Shown: one piece after another, positions 10,101-20,600 of the stretch
Numbering within the stretch: the first letter of the stretch is position 1
How the letters are laid out: each line of letters begins with the position of its first letter
NCBI RefSeq assembly: GCF_022539505.1
Contig: NC_061511.1
Span: 38,615,144-38,679,143 of the forward strand
Direction: 5' to 3'
Source of the DNA: Lolium rigidum
Lineage: Eukaryota; Streptophyta; Magnoliopsida; Poales; Poaceae
DNA: 64,000 nucleotides
Position numbers and translations under genes: made by a program
Notes under the pieces: model-generated
What the model saw: the letters and a program-made list of their open reading frames with translations, nothing else
Told to the model about the DNA's origin: nothing
The model's database searches: none

Positions 10101-12111
10101 TTTTTGCCAAAATATCTTTTGCAGTTTCTCTTTTAGCTTTCCTCATTATTCAGAAAAACACTTCAACATCATTAACTTCTAGGTTTGTTGGTCAAATACC
10201 AAAAACCTTGAGGTTCTTACTTTGAAGTTGATCATCATATGACAAGTGTTCCAGATTTCACTTATTAGTAACTTTATAATATGATGAACAATTTCACTCA
10301 TAATTTTATCCATCATATCATGACGACTTTCCGAGACCATGTCTGTACATGCTAGGCTCGTAAAGTTTTAACCTTGGTATTTGCATGTGCAAATCTTGCT
10401 TGCACCCGTTGTATGCACACGTAGAATCTATCACACCCGATCATCACGTGATGCTTCGAAACTACGAGTCTTAGCAACGGTGCATATTAAGGATGGTCAC
10501 TTCATGGATATGCGAATATTGTTAGTGCCCCAATAGTTGGAGGATTGTGACGCCTTGCGTCTTCAACCTTCGTACATTCCCATAAAACTTATGAGTTCAT
10601 GTAGTCTCACCAAATTATATTCTATCATCTTGCAATAAGGTCTTAGATATCACATATATCTCATACCTTGATTATTTCTGAAAACTAAATTTTCAGCTCC
10701 TTACTTTTCAAACAAATTTGAACTTCAAGTTTCACGGAGACAAGATAACTTTAGGTACTAATTGAAACCATAGCTCTTTGAATCAACAATGTGAGGTTTA
10801 CTAAAAGTTTGCAATAGGACTTAATCAATTCTTGATTCTTTAACAATACGGTACCAATCCGTAAAGTTTCTTGTCAGATTTTAACAGTATTTCTATCTCA
10901 ATTACAAGACTAGTGCATGGTAGAAAACGGATGCCAATACTACAAAATTAATTCAAAATACTACTCAGACTATGTTTATGATAATTAGTTCATGTTTTAA
11001 TCTAATTACTAATGAACTCCCACTTAATACAACATCCCTCATAGTTGTTAAGTGGTACACGATCCAAATTCACTACACCAAAAACCGATCATCACGTGAG
11101 ATGATGTAGCTTCAATGGTGAACATCAACATGTTGATCATATCATCCATATGACTCGTGTTCAACCTTTCGGTTTCCGTTGTCCCGAGGCCATGTCCGTA
11201 CATGCTAGGCTCGTCAAGCAAACCCAAGTATTCCGCGTGTGCAACATGGCTTACACCCGTTGTATGTGAATCGTTGAATCTATCACATCCGATCATCACG
11301 AGATGCTTCGAAACGACGAACTGTTACAACGGTGCATACGAGGGGAGAACACTTTATTATCTTGATATTAATGTGAGGGATCATCTTATAATGCTACCGT
11401 CGCGTTCTAAGCAAAATAAGATGCATAAAAGGATTAACATCACATGCAGTTCATATGTGATATGATATGGCCCTTTTGTCTTTGCGCCTTTGATCTTCAT
11501 CTCTAAAGTACGGACATGATCTCCATCATCAACGGGCATGATCTCCATCATCGTCAGCGTAGAGTCAAGGTTCATGGCGCCGGCTTCATGGTTGTTCACC
11601 TCATGTAGCAACTATTACAACTACTTTGAAATACTACTCAACATGAAAATTAAAGACAACCATAAGGCTCCTGCCGGTTGCCACAATACAATAATGATCA
11701 TCTCATACATATTCATCATCACATTATGGCCATATCACATCACCAAACCCTGCAAAAACAAGTTAGACGTCTCTAATTTGGTTTGCATATTTTACGTGGT
11801 TTAGGGTTTTCGAGAGAGATCTAATCTACCTATGAACATGAACCACAACGGTGATACTAATGTTGTCAATAGAAGAGTAAATTGAATCTTCACTATAGTA
11901 GGAGAGACAGACACCCGCAAAGCCTCTTATGCAATACAAGTTGCATGTCGAACGAGGAACAAGTCTCATGAACGCGGTCATGTAAAGTTAGTCCGAGCCG
12001 CTTCATCCTACTATGCCACAAAGATGCAAAGTACTCAAACTAAAGATAACAAGAGCATCAACGCCCACAAACCATTGTGTTCTACTCGTGCAACCATCTA
12101 TGCATAGACAC
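7143..12111 (-). pseudogene. Decayed copia gag-pol interior, no open frame left
   Basis: About 5 kb of AT-rich sequence lacks any reading frame longer than about 100 codons. Minus-strand translation near 7850-8150, read through many stops, still shows traces of the copia reverse transcriptase: an SLRN.F..KDM block followed by YI..ILK.FN. Sequence nearer 7.2-7.8 kb would correspond to RNase H, and 10.3-12.1 kb to gag and the leader. The decay is much deeper than the age suggested by the LTRs. This is a non-autonomous copy. Confidence 0.7.
10310..11350 (-). repeat. Internal direct repeat within the copia interior
   Basis: About 180 bp near 10320-10500 is repeated at about 11175-11350. Shared blocks include CATGCTAGGCTCGT, ACCCGTTGTATG, TGAATCTATCACA-like and CCGATCATCACG followed by GATGCTTCGAAAC. 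The copies are clearly diverged, so the duplication is old relative to the insertion and must have been inherited by the family. Confidence 0.7.
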
Positions 12112-12124
12112 GGCTCCGATACCA
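12112..12124 (-). other. Primer binding site (tRNA-iMet)
   Basis: The minus strand reads TGGTATCGGAGCC one base inside the 5' LTR. This differs by one base from the standard TGGTATCAGAGCC site complementary to initiator tRNA-Met. It fixes the orientation of the copia element. Confidence 0.85.
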
Positions 12125-12125
12125 C

Positions 12126-13888
12126 TGTAGGAGAACGTTGCATAGAAAACAAAAAATTTCCTATCGCGAACACGCAATCCAAGCCAAGATGCAATCTAGA
12201 AGACGATAGCAACGAGGGGATGATCAAGACTAACCCTTGAAGAGATTCCAAAGCCTATAAGAGTAGGCTCTTATTGCTGCGGTAGACGATCACTTGCCGC
12301 TTGCAAAAGCGCGTAGAAGATCTTGATCACGATCGGTTCCGGCGCCACGAACGGGCAGCACCTCCGTACTCGGTCACACGTTCGGTTGTTGATGAAGACG
12401 ACGTCCACCTCCCTGTTCCAGCGGGCAGCGGAAGTAGTAGCTCCTCTTGAATCCGACAGCACGACGGCGTGGTGTCGGTGGCGGTGGAGAAATCCGGCGG
12501 AGCTTCGCTTAAGCGTGCGGGATATGGTGGAGGAGAGAGAGACCGCTAGGGTTTGGGGAGAGGGGCGCCGGCTAGGGCACCCTTGAGGGGTGCGGCCATG
12601 GTGGTTTCTTGAGTGGCCGGCCAGCCTCTCTCTCCCCCTCTTTATATAGGTGGAAGCCCCAAGGCTTAGGTCAAAGAGTCCGAATAAGACCCCAACCAAA
12701 ACCTTCCAAGTGTCCAAACCTAGGGGAGTGGGACTCCCCCTTTCCTTGGTGGGGTGGCCGGCCACCATGGTGGGGAGTCCACTTGGGACTCCTCCTCCCT
12801 TAGGTTGGCCGGCCAAGGTGGGTGGAGTCCCTTGGGACTCCACCTTCCATCCTTATTTCTTCCGGACTTTTCTAGAACCTTCCGTAGAACCTTCCGGATC
12901 ATTTTAATTCACATAAAATGACTTCCCATATATGAATCTTATTCTCCGGACCATTCCGGAACTCCTCGTGATGTCCGGGATCTCATCCGGGACTCCGAAC
13001 AAATATTCGAACTCCATTCCATATTCAAGTTCTACCATTTCAACATCCAACTTTAAGTGTGTCACCCTACGGTTCGTGAATTATGCGGACATGGTTGAGT
13101 ACTCACTCCGACCAATAACCAATAGCGGGATCTGGAGATCCATAATGGCTCCCACATATTCAATGATGACTTTAGTGATCGAATGAACCATTCACATACG
13201 ATACCAATTCCCTTTGTCACGCGATATTTTACTTGTCCGAGGTTTGATCATCGGTATCACTCTATACCTTGTTCAACCTCGTCTCTCGACAAGTACTCTT
13301 TACTCGTACCGTGGTATGTGGTCTCTTATGAACTCATTCATATGCTTGCAAGACATTAGACGACATTCCACCGAGAGGGCCCAGAGTATATCTATCCGTC
13401 ATCGGGATGGACAAATCCCACTGTTGATCCATATGCCTCAACTCATACTTTCCGAATACTTAATCCCACCTTTATAACCACCCATTTACGCAGTGGCGTT
13501 TGGTGTAATCAAAGTACCTTTCCGGTATAAGTGATTTACATGATCTCATGGTCATAAGGACTAGGTAACTATGTATTGAAAGCTTATAGCAAATAACTTA
13601 ATGACGAGATCTTATGCTACGCTTTATTGGGTGTGTCCATTACATCATTCATATAATGATATAACCTTGTTATTAATAACATCCAATGTTCATGATTATG
13701 AAACTAATCATCCATTAATCAACAAGCTAGTTTAAGAGGCATACTAGGGACTTCTTGTTGTCTACATATCACACATGTACTAATGTTTTGGTTAATACAA
13801 TTATAGCATGATATATAAACATTTATCATAAACATAAAGATATAAATAATAACCACTTTATTATTGCCTCTAGGGCATATCTCCTTCA
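12126..13888 (-). repeat. 5' LTR of the copia element (1763 bp)
   Basis: It is the near-identical partner of 5355-7130 and lies next to the primer binding site, so it is the 5' LTR on the minus strand. The promoter that would drive the element lies within it; a TATATA stretch at about 12644 (read on either strand) could be noise. Confidence 0.93.
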
Positions 13889-13893
13889 GTAGC

Positions 13894-14524
13894 CGCCAAA
13901 GAGCTGAGCGGTCCAACCTGGATGGGCAGCAGGCCGGTCCAGCCCCCGCGGGACGCTCCGGGGCCAGATCTACCGGGCGAGATCTGCCCCCGCATGGAGC
14001 AGCACCAGCAGGGAAGGGGAGCAGCCGCCATCCACACCGCCAGGGGCGCGGGACGTCGCACAGGCCGGCGCCGGCGCGAGCAGCCACCGCGGGGAGGAGG
14101 CCGGCGCTGCACGGAAGCAGAGCACGGAGGCGGAAGGACGAGACCGAGACGGGGGAGGCCGAGCAGCTCCACGCCGGCACGGGCGAACTCCACCCCGGCA
14201 CGCGGACGAGCACCACGCCGGTGCGGGGGCACGCCGCGCCGGAGCAGCAGCTCACCAGCCGGGGGAGAGGACCGCGAGCCGCGCGGAGAGGTTGCAGGGG
14301 AGAGGTCGCCCCGCAGCCGCCGACGCCATGCAGGCTTTTGCCCGGCGGCGGCAGGGGGAGAAGTGGTGTTGGGTGGCAGCGGCGCTATTCGCCTAGGGTT
14401 CTGCCCGGGCTGCTCGAGAGGAGCAGCACGTGGGCATTCCTTTTTTCTTTTTTGTACTTGTATTAATTTATTATGTTTGGTGGAATATCTATGGCTCTGA
14501 ATAAAAGCTTTCCCAAACCATGAC
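13894..14524. other. GC-rich unassigned sequence (continuation of 4445-5349)
   Basis: This was joined to 4445-5354 before the copia insertion. It is very GC-rich up to about 14420, then AT-rich with CTGAATAAAAGCTTTCCC near 14495, which looks like the 3' end of a LINE. Overlapping open frames on both strands are low-complexity (Arg, Gly, Pro, Ala) and show no domain, so no gene is called. Confidence 0.45.
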
Positions 14525-14526
14525 TA

Positions 14527-14580
14527 CTCCCTCCGTTCAAATTAATTGACTCAACCTTATCTAGGTACATGTACATGGTG
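14527..14580. mobile_element. Stowaway (Tc1/mariner) MITE end, truncated
   Basis: After TA at 14525-14526 the sequence CTCCCTCCGTTCAAATTA followed by TTGACTCAA is the terminus of a common grass Stowaway family. The matching inverted end is not found downstream, so only one end remains. Confidence 0.7.
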
Positions 14581-14658
14581 CTTTGGGTGAACCTTTGTCG
14601 CCCCAAACAAAATTCAGTTTTGGGTATTAGGGATACTAGGGCAAGGAATGATTTCTTA

Positions 14659-15498
14659 GAGCATCTCTAGCAGAACCTGTAAAAATGCAAACCGAAAAAT
14701 GCGAGTTCAGTCTTCCGAAAACGTGTTTACGGGTTGCAAAACATCTGGCGCAGAACAGACCCTGTAAACTAAAACTGAAAACGGAATATTCGAAAAGTAG
14801 TCATCTTCTTCACGAGAACTATCTGCCCCGCTGCCTAGATCTCCCGCGCGGCCGGCGCAGAAGTAGCAAAGCATCAGCAGCTAGTCCAGGCATAAGCGGC
14901 AAAAGCACAAGCAGCTGGCCCGTGCCCACGAGCAATTAGCAAATCACATAAGCATCTGCTAATAAGCAGCTCATACACGCGCACAGGCACGCGCATGTGC
15001 TAGCTCGTCCATGCGCAGAGCCACGCGCACCTGCTAGCTGCCTCCAGCCGCCGTTTCAGCGCGTCGTCGCAGTGAATCGATCGGTAGCTTGGTCTCGCGC
15101 GACTTGCACGCCTGCGAATTTCATCGTTCCGTCGATTTCCTCGACAAGGACACTACTTAGGTAGCAAGATTCACCGGAAATTGATATAAACATGGTTGGA
15201 ATTGGAGCGGGATGACAGGATGTTTGACCGGCGATGCATAATTTTAGCAAAGCAGCCAGAAATCGGCGGCTGGAGGCGGACGGCGGCGCTAGAGAAATCC
15301 GTTCAGTTTTGGGCCTGTAAACCCACCTTCAGTCTGTATTAGTAGGGGTCGAGTGTGAAATTTTTTGGGCCCCTAAAAAAGTTTTTCGGGCCGGGCAGCA
15401 AGTTCAGTCTCTGTTCTGCGCCACTTTCAACTCGAATCCGTAAATCCGCTGAAAAAGTTCAGTTCCGGCGGGATTTACAGGCTCTGTTAGAGATGCTC
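14659..15498. mobile_element. PIF/Harbinger-type TIR element, 840 bp, non-coding
   Basis: The left end GAGCATCTCTAGCAGAACC and the inverted right end GAGCATCTCTAACAGAGCC match over about 25 bp with two differences and continue with CTGTAAA on both sides. The element is flanked by TTA at 14656-14658 and 15499-15501, the 3-bp duplication used by PIF/Harbinger transposons. The interior has no domain, so it is a large MITE-like, non-autonomous copy. It appears to have inserted near a LINE remnant that resumes on its right. Confidence 0.88.
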
Positions 15499-15509
15499 TT
15501 AAGTTGGAA

Positions 15510-16095
15510 AGGGGTGATCAAGATATGGCTCGTCTCGGAAAAAAATACCTGGTGTTGTAGGCTCGATAAGAGCTTGCAATTGTAGAAGGGACAAGTTAAA
15601 CATTGGGCTCGTAGAGGGATTACCTATCGCGTCGGCAATGGGAAAAAACTTGCTTCTAGGAAGATGTGTGGCAGGGACAGTTGTCGATGAGCGTTTGTTT
15701 CCCCACAACCTATCAACATTGTGATGGTCCTGATGCGACGGTAGCAGATGTAATTAGAACAGAAGGTTTGTTGCTAGCGTTCCATTGTTCTTTTGGTATC
15801 ACACGGAGAGAAGAGTGGCCAGATTTGCAAGAATTGTTGCAAGGTTTTTCGGTCTTCAGATGAATCATACATAGGGCATTGGGCGCTCAATAAGACTGGT
15901 TGTTTTTTTTTCTCAAAATCTGCATATGGTGATATTAAGGATGTAGTCGGGTCATATTGGATTTTTCCTTTACATATCATGTGCCACATTTTCTTTACGG
16001 GTTTGGTTAATGACCGGCCATGGATTCAAATATGGATAGATGAGTCGGAACGGAAATGGAGCGGACTCATGGAAGAAACAAAAACGGTCTGATAT
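15510..16095 (+). pseudogene. LINE ORF2 C-terminal remnant (zf-RVT-preceding region)
   Basis: Plus-strand translation in several frames gives segments typical of the region before and within the C-terminal zinc finger of plant L1 ORF2. Examples are GITYRVGNGKNLLLGR-like (about 15615-15665), RLFPTTYQHCDGPDATVADV (about 15690-15750) and GHWALNKTGCFFFSKSAYG (about 15870-15925). Stops and frameshifts interrupt it. The 5' part may continue left of the Harbinger element, but that match is too weak to claim. Confidence 0.6.
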
Positions 16096-16442
16096 GTGCG
16101 CGCATAAGTAGGTCTAGAAACCATATAGCCTTTTTTTATAAAGCGAGTTTATTTATTTCATGTAACACTATAGAATGAATAAATATAACAGAACCGCATG
16201 AAAAAAATATGTTAATATAGCAGCTGAGCAGCTCATCACCGATTCCTAATTTCTTATAGCCAGCAATTAAGCAGCGCTACCATGGTGTTCAAAATCAGGT
16301 TCATGGAAATAGATCCCTGTAGCTTCTAGTCCTAGACTCCGAGCGGCATGTGGTATGGCTGGTTTCGTTTGATGCTTCACAATGCGGCCCAGTCAGGCCT
16401 GCTAGCTTCGCACTGGAGAACAGAAACTCCTTCGCAACTAAT

Positions 16443-16700
16443 AGTCCCACCTCGCTAACCGAGGAGCACACACACCAGCTTAAATACTCACCTCCCGTAC
16501 AGCGCGCCAGCCGAGCGAGGCAGCACTCGCTTGTCACTCCAGCTGCGGAGGGCTAAAGAGTTGGTTACGGTGGGTAGGGTCGGCTCGCAGCCCGTGTCAA
16601 AACGTGCACGGTACATTACCGCTGCACTCATACTTGAATAGGCAAAGGGTTGCCTGGTGGGGACTGGGGCCCGAAATCTATGGGCGCCCACGTCGCGTTT
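16443..16700 (+). ncRNA. Candidate Pol III small RNA gene (USE + TATA), family unknown
   Basis: AGTCCCACCTCG at 16443-16454 is close to the plant snRNA upstream element RTCCCACATCG. A TATA-like TTAAATAC follows at 16480-16487, so the gap is about 25 bp, the distance that directs Pol III in plant snRNA genes. Transcription would begin near 16505-16512. The downstream sequence is GC-rich with several self-complementary stretches and reaches a T4 run at about 16696-16699, a possible Pol III stop, giving an RNA of roughly 190-200 nt. Blocks such as CACTCCAGCT and GGAGGGCTAAAG are shared with 2070-2100. It does not match U1-U6, U3, 7SL or minor spliceosomal RNAs as far as can be judged by memory. 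Confidence 0.35.
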
Positions 16701-17450
16701 TGGGACCGGTCACTAGCACTCGCTTATCCATACCCCCTGTATTGTATTGTACGGGACCGAGGGGCATGATTGGAACAGGAGTCGACCGCCCGATTTTGGC
16801 CCCAGACTGCGGCCGTATGGCTGCTGCGCCTCGAGGCTGTGGGGAGGTTTCTCCACAGCCGTGGCCTGCACTGTCTTGGGCTTCCACGGAGGGTTGGCCC
16901 TTGTGCCGTTAGAGCCGGCTCCGTGGAGCATGGGTTCGCCTTCCTTAGTCCTTACCCCTCTACCAACTCTTTTTGTTGTCTACTCTATGCATCTTATAAT
17001 TTCCTTATCTCTATTTTTTTGTCAAATATTGTTAACTCCAAAAAAAATTACTCTCACAACAGTTAATGGCTTAACCTTTGCAGGATCACCGGTACGGCGA
17101 AGCTATGGCGTTCCTACATGCTACAAGTAATACAAGCTACTAATAGATTTATACCAGCTGCATCGAAAGAGAAGGTCCTGTCAAAAACACAAAAATACAG
17201 GTACATCTTGTTGAGTCTAGACAGCAAGCTCAAATTCAAGGCAAAACAATGATCTTATCACACACCAGTGGGCAGTGGTTCCAAAAGGACACCGACCAAA
17301 TCGTTCATGTACAGATAAACCACATCCACAACCTAACATATATAGGCTCCTCAGTTAACGTACCAGAATCAGAAATACATGCATTGTATAATTTGTGAGT
17401 CTGATTAAGTAAATACATCACAGGCTAATACTCGCTCAGAATATCAGATA
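16701..17450. other. Intergenic; nothing recognised
   Basis: Overlapping short frames on both strands show no domain. The right part (about 17150-17670) probably contains the 3' untranslated region of the gene that ends at 17671 on the minus strand. No canonical AATAAA was found for it. Confidence 0.4.
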
Positions 17451-17670
17451 CACGGTTAGCCGGCACCATCACACCTCGCCACACTTGGAACCTCGTGATC
17501 CTCAGATCTAAACCAACTTACAGAGATAGCACTCTTACAAGTTACAACAGGTCTAATACAACTACGTAAGCTACAATAACGAACAGCGCGCACATGCGGC
17601 TGCCCTCTCTCAAGACTTTGACACCGCCGTCTCGAGACTTTTACACCGCGAAGTATAGTAGCTGCGCTAC

Positions 17671-20600
17671 TCAAGCCTCTTCCACTTGCTCTTCCTCTTC
17701 CTGGAGGAGGTTCTCTCTGTTGTCATGGGCCCAGAAGCCGCGGACGTCTATAAGCATGCTGGCGATGGTCCCACCTTGCTTGCACGAAAGGAGGTCCGTG
17801 AGTGCAATCCTCAGAGGATCAGCTGGTTTCACCATGTCCCAGATTTCATCCCTTACGTCTTCGATGCAAAGCTCGTAGTTCCCACCCTCGATCCATTTCT
17901 GGTGTACATCTCTGTAAACAATGAAACCAAAGCATGAGACAAATGAATGATAAGCTGTCACAGATTCATTATAAAGGAATTTTTCAATGTGATTTTTGGA
18001 TTATGAAGATACTATCAGAAATAATACAACTATAATACTATCAAATTTGAGATGCTTATTCAACACATTTTTATTACAATTGCCTATATGTCTCGTCTCC
18101 TAAGTTAAGAGCAAGGGATCAACTTGACTTTAGGGTTCATGGATAATTGGATATTGTCAAGAGTCACTTCCAGTTTCATTCCCAACATAGGTGAACTGGT
18201 TAGTAGAAAAACTAGAGGTCTTCTCAGGTATATAAAAATTGCCCTAGAGCGATAATGTCCTGCTCTTGAGGCCAGCAGAACAGTCTAGCAGTTCAGCAAA
18301 CACACAATATGGGCAGATCAAATCTAGGAAGATGGTATCAGGCAGGAATGCTAGCTTTCACATCCTCCTTTCTTTTCTTCCAGAATACAATTGTTTCTCA
18401 TAACAAACTCAATGCTTTTTTGAATTATTTAAGGCTTAAGGCCCTATTTGGTGAAACAAATAAAAAATAAAAGCTCTTGAGGCCTTCTGAGGGATATAAA
18501 AATTGTCCTAGAGCGATGATGTCCTGCTCTTGAGGCCAGCAGAACAGTCTAACAGTTCAGCAAACACATAATATTAGCAGATTAAATCTAGGAAGATGGT
18601 ATCAGGCAGGAATGCTAACTCTCACATCCTCCTTTCTTTCTTCCAGAATACAATTGCTTCCCACAACAAACTCAATTTTTTTTTGAATTATTTAAGGCTT
18701 TAGGCCCTATTTGGTGAAATAAATAAAAAAATAAATAGCTCCCTGAGGCCAAGTTTACAATTCAGGATTTCATGGTACTCAGCTCGCACGGGCACCACAA
18801 AAGTCCCCTGCATTCAAAACATGGCCCAGTTTTTTACACGAGATCATTACAGTTTCCTTTTGAAAAAACTACTTCCATTAATCATTCTGTACACCGTACA
18901 AAATAAAGTTGCGAAGGAAGAGATCATCAGCATTTTTTTACCAAAATGATTAAGAACATAATGGTCAAAATGTTAATCAGACTTTTCTCAACTTTGATGA
19001 AAACAGAGATATCCTTAAATTTTATGTGGAAGTTCTTATAATGATTATGAACAAAAATCTATTTCACTACTGAAGGTTCCTTTGCAAACAGATATTTTCA
19101 GCTAAGCATGAATACAATAACAGGGCAAAGTTAGAGGTCAAGATGACTGAGTCGTACATCCATGAAGAAAAAGGGGTAGGTTACCACCATAACTGCAAAA
19201 TGTCACAGTACCACCACCAACTAAATACACAGTTCACATTATGAATTTACATACATACCTGAACAGAGTATGGATATCAGCAGTCGTCAGGAATCCCCTT
19301 CCATTAAGATCAAGGCATCTAAATAAGTATGTCAACCCTTCAGGGGTATCTTTGTTTTCTAGAGCCAAAACAAAATCGAGAAAGCTTTCAAAATCCATCT
19401 CACGACTGTTGCCACCTCCAACTTTGCTCCGGCGTACATGTTCGTCAAAAACTGAAAAGTAGATCAAGATTGTTATTCTTCATTCATGATTGAAGACTCG
19501 TCGAAGACATCAATAAATTTGTCTGATAAGAACCTAAAAAACATTGATTTGGAATGGCATACTAAGATTTGATGTTCGCTTCTCGGTTACGCCTTTTCCT
19601 TTAAAAGAAATAATAAAAGCATTACAAGAGCAGAAAATAGATTTTTAACCTCTTTCGATGAAGATTTCTGTTAGTGTGCCATCAGCATATTCCTTAAGCT
19701 CTTGTTTGCTCAACGTGCCATTTGTATCTTTATCTAGTGCAAGAAACATATCTGCAGAGGGATAAGATAACAATCAAAGAGCATATACTGCACAAGAATG
19801 ACAAAATGTGAACTTTTGCAGAAACAGTTAACTGTGAGAAAAAAGGAAAATGAGGGCAACTGACATACCACATATGCGCTGAGCTGAAGTCAAGGAAAAC
19901 CAATTTTCAGCCTGCTCAGTATCAGTTACTTCTTCCTCGCTCTCCTGAAAATGTAGTGGATAAGAATCAAAAGGGTACAGAACAGAAGTCCATTATATGG
20001 TGCAAGATTATAGGGTCAAGTACAAGATGACCAAATTTACACACCAAGCCATACAATCCATTTTTATAGTATTACCTGATGCAATTCCATCAGTTCTTGA
20101 AGACAATTGCTCAACAATACTTTCTTTATACATGCTTTCCCTGAAAGAATAGAAAGTTACCCATCGCATAAGGAATAATCTGCATGTTGATTCCATCAGG
20201 TTAAAAGTCCAGTTCTGTACCCCGTCTGTGTGGATCACAGAAGAAAAAAAACTTCCGTGCAGCTATGCGGCAGTACATTTGAACAAACGCCGATGGCATG
20301 TCGCGCAATTGTGCCAAATTGGGAATGAGCCCTCTGATGTATGCTTCCATTTCCTGCAAGCAGAATTAAAGGCATGTGACATAATTCTAACTTCTAAGGT
20401 ATAAAATCTCAACATCTGTTGAAATGTCATACATGAGGTTGAAGGAAACCATCAGAATCCTCATCAAGTTCACTCATATCAATTCTTGCTTGAGTAAGAG
20501 AAACCTGAAAGAAGTAATAATTAGGAAAATGGTACATAAAAACAGCACATTTCAACACAAGTGGCTGCTGAGTTCCAGACATGCGATATTATATTACTAT

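Larger units (their letters stand above)
5355..13888 (-). mobile_element. Complete Ty1/copia LTR retrotransposon (Angela/BARE/WIS type), 8534 bp
   Basis: Two long direct repeats (5355-7130 and 12126-13888) flank an interior with a polypurine tract beside the left LTR and a tRNA-Met primer site beside the right LTR, so the element reads on the minus strand. The outer ends are exact: GTAGC at 5350-5354 and again at 13889-13893 is a perfect 5-bp target duplication. The LTR start on the minus strand (GATATGCCCTAGAGGCAATA) is the hallmark of the Angela/BARE/WIS group. By eye the LTRs differ by about ten substitutions, a 13-bp indel and a few one-base indels, so the insertion is young, while the interior is full of stops. 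It was presumably mobilised by proteins supplied in trans. Confidence 0.95.

Noticed and set aside
13864..14500. Frames up to 200 codons on both strands in GC-rich DNA
   Set aside because: No domain, low complexity, and one of them crosses the LTR boundary of the copia element.
16443..16700. Telomerase RNA gene
   Set aside because: The promoter layout fits, but no CTAAACCCT-type template complementary to the plant telomere repeat is present in the candidate transcript.
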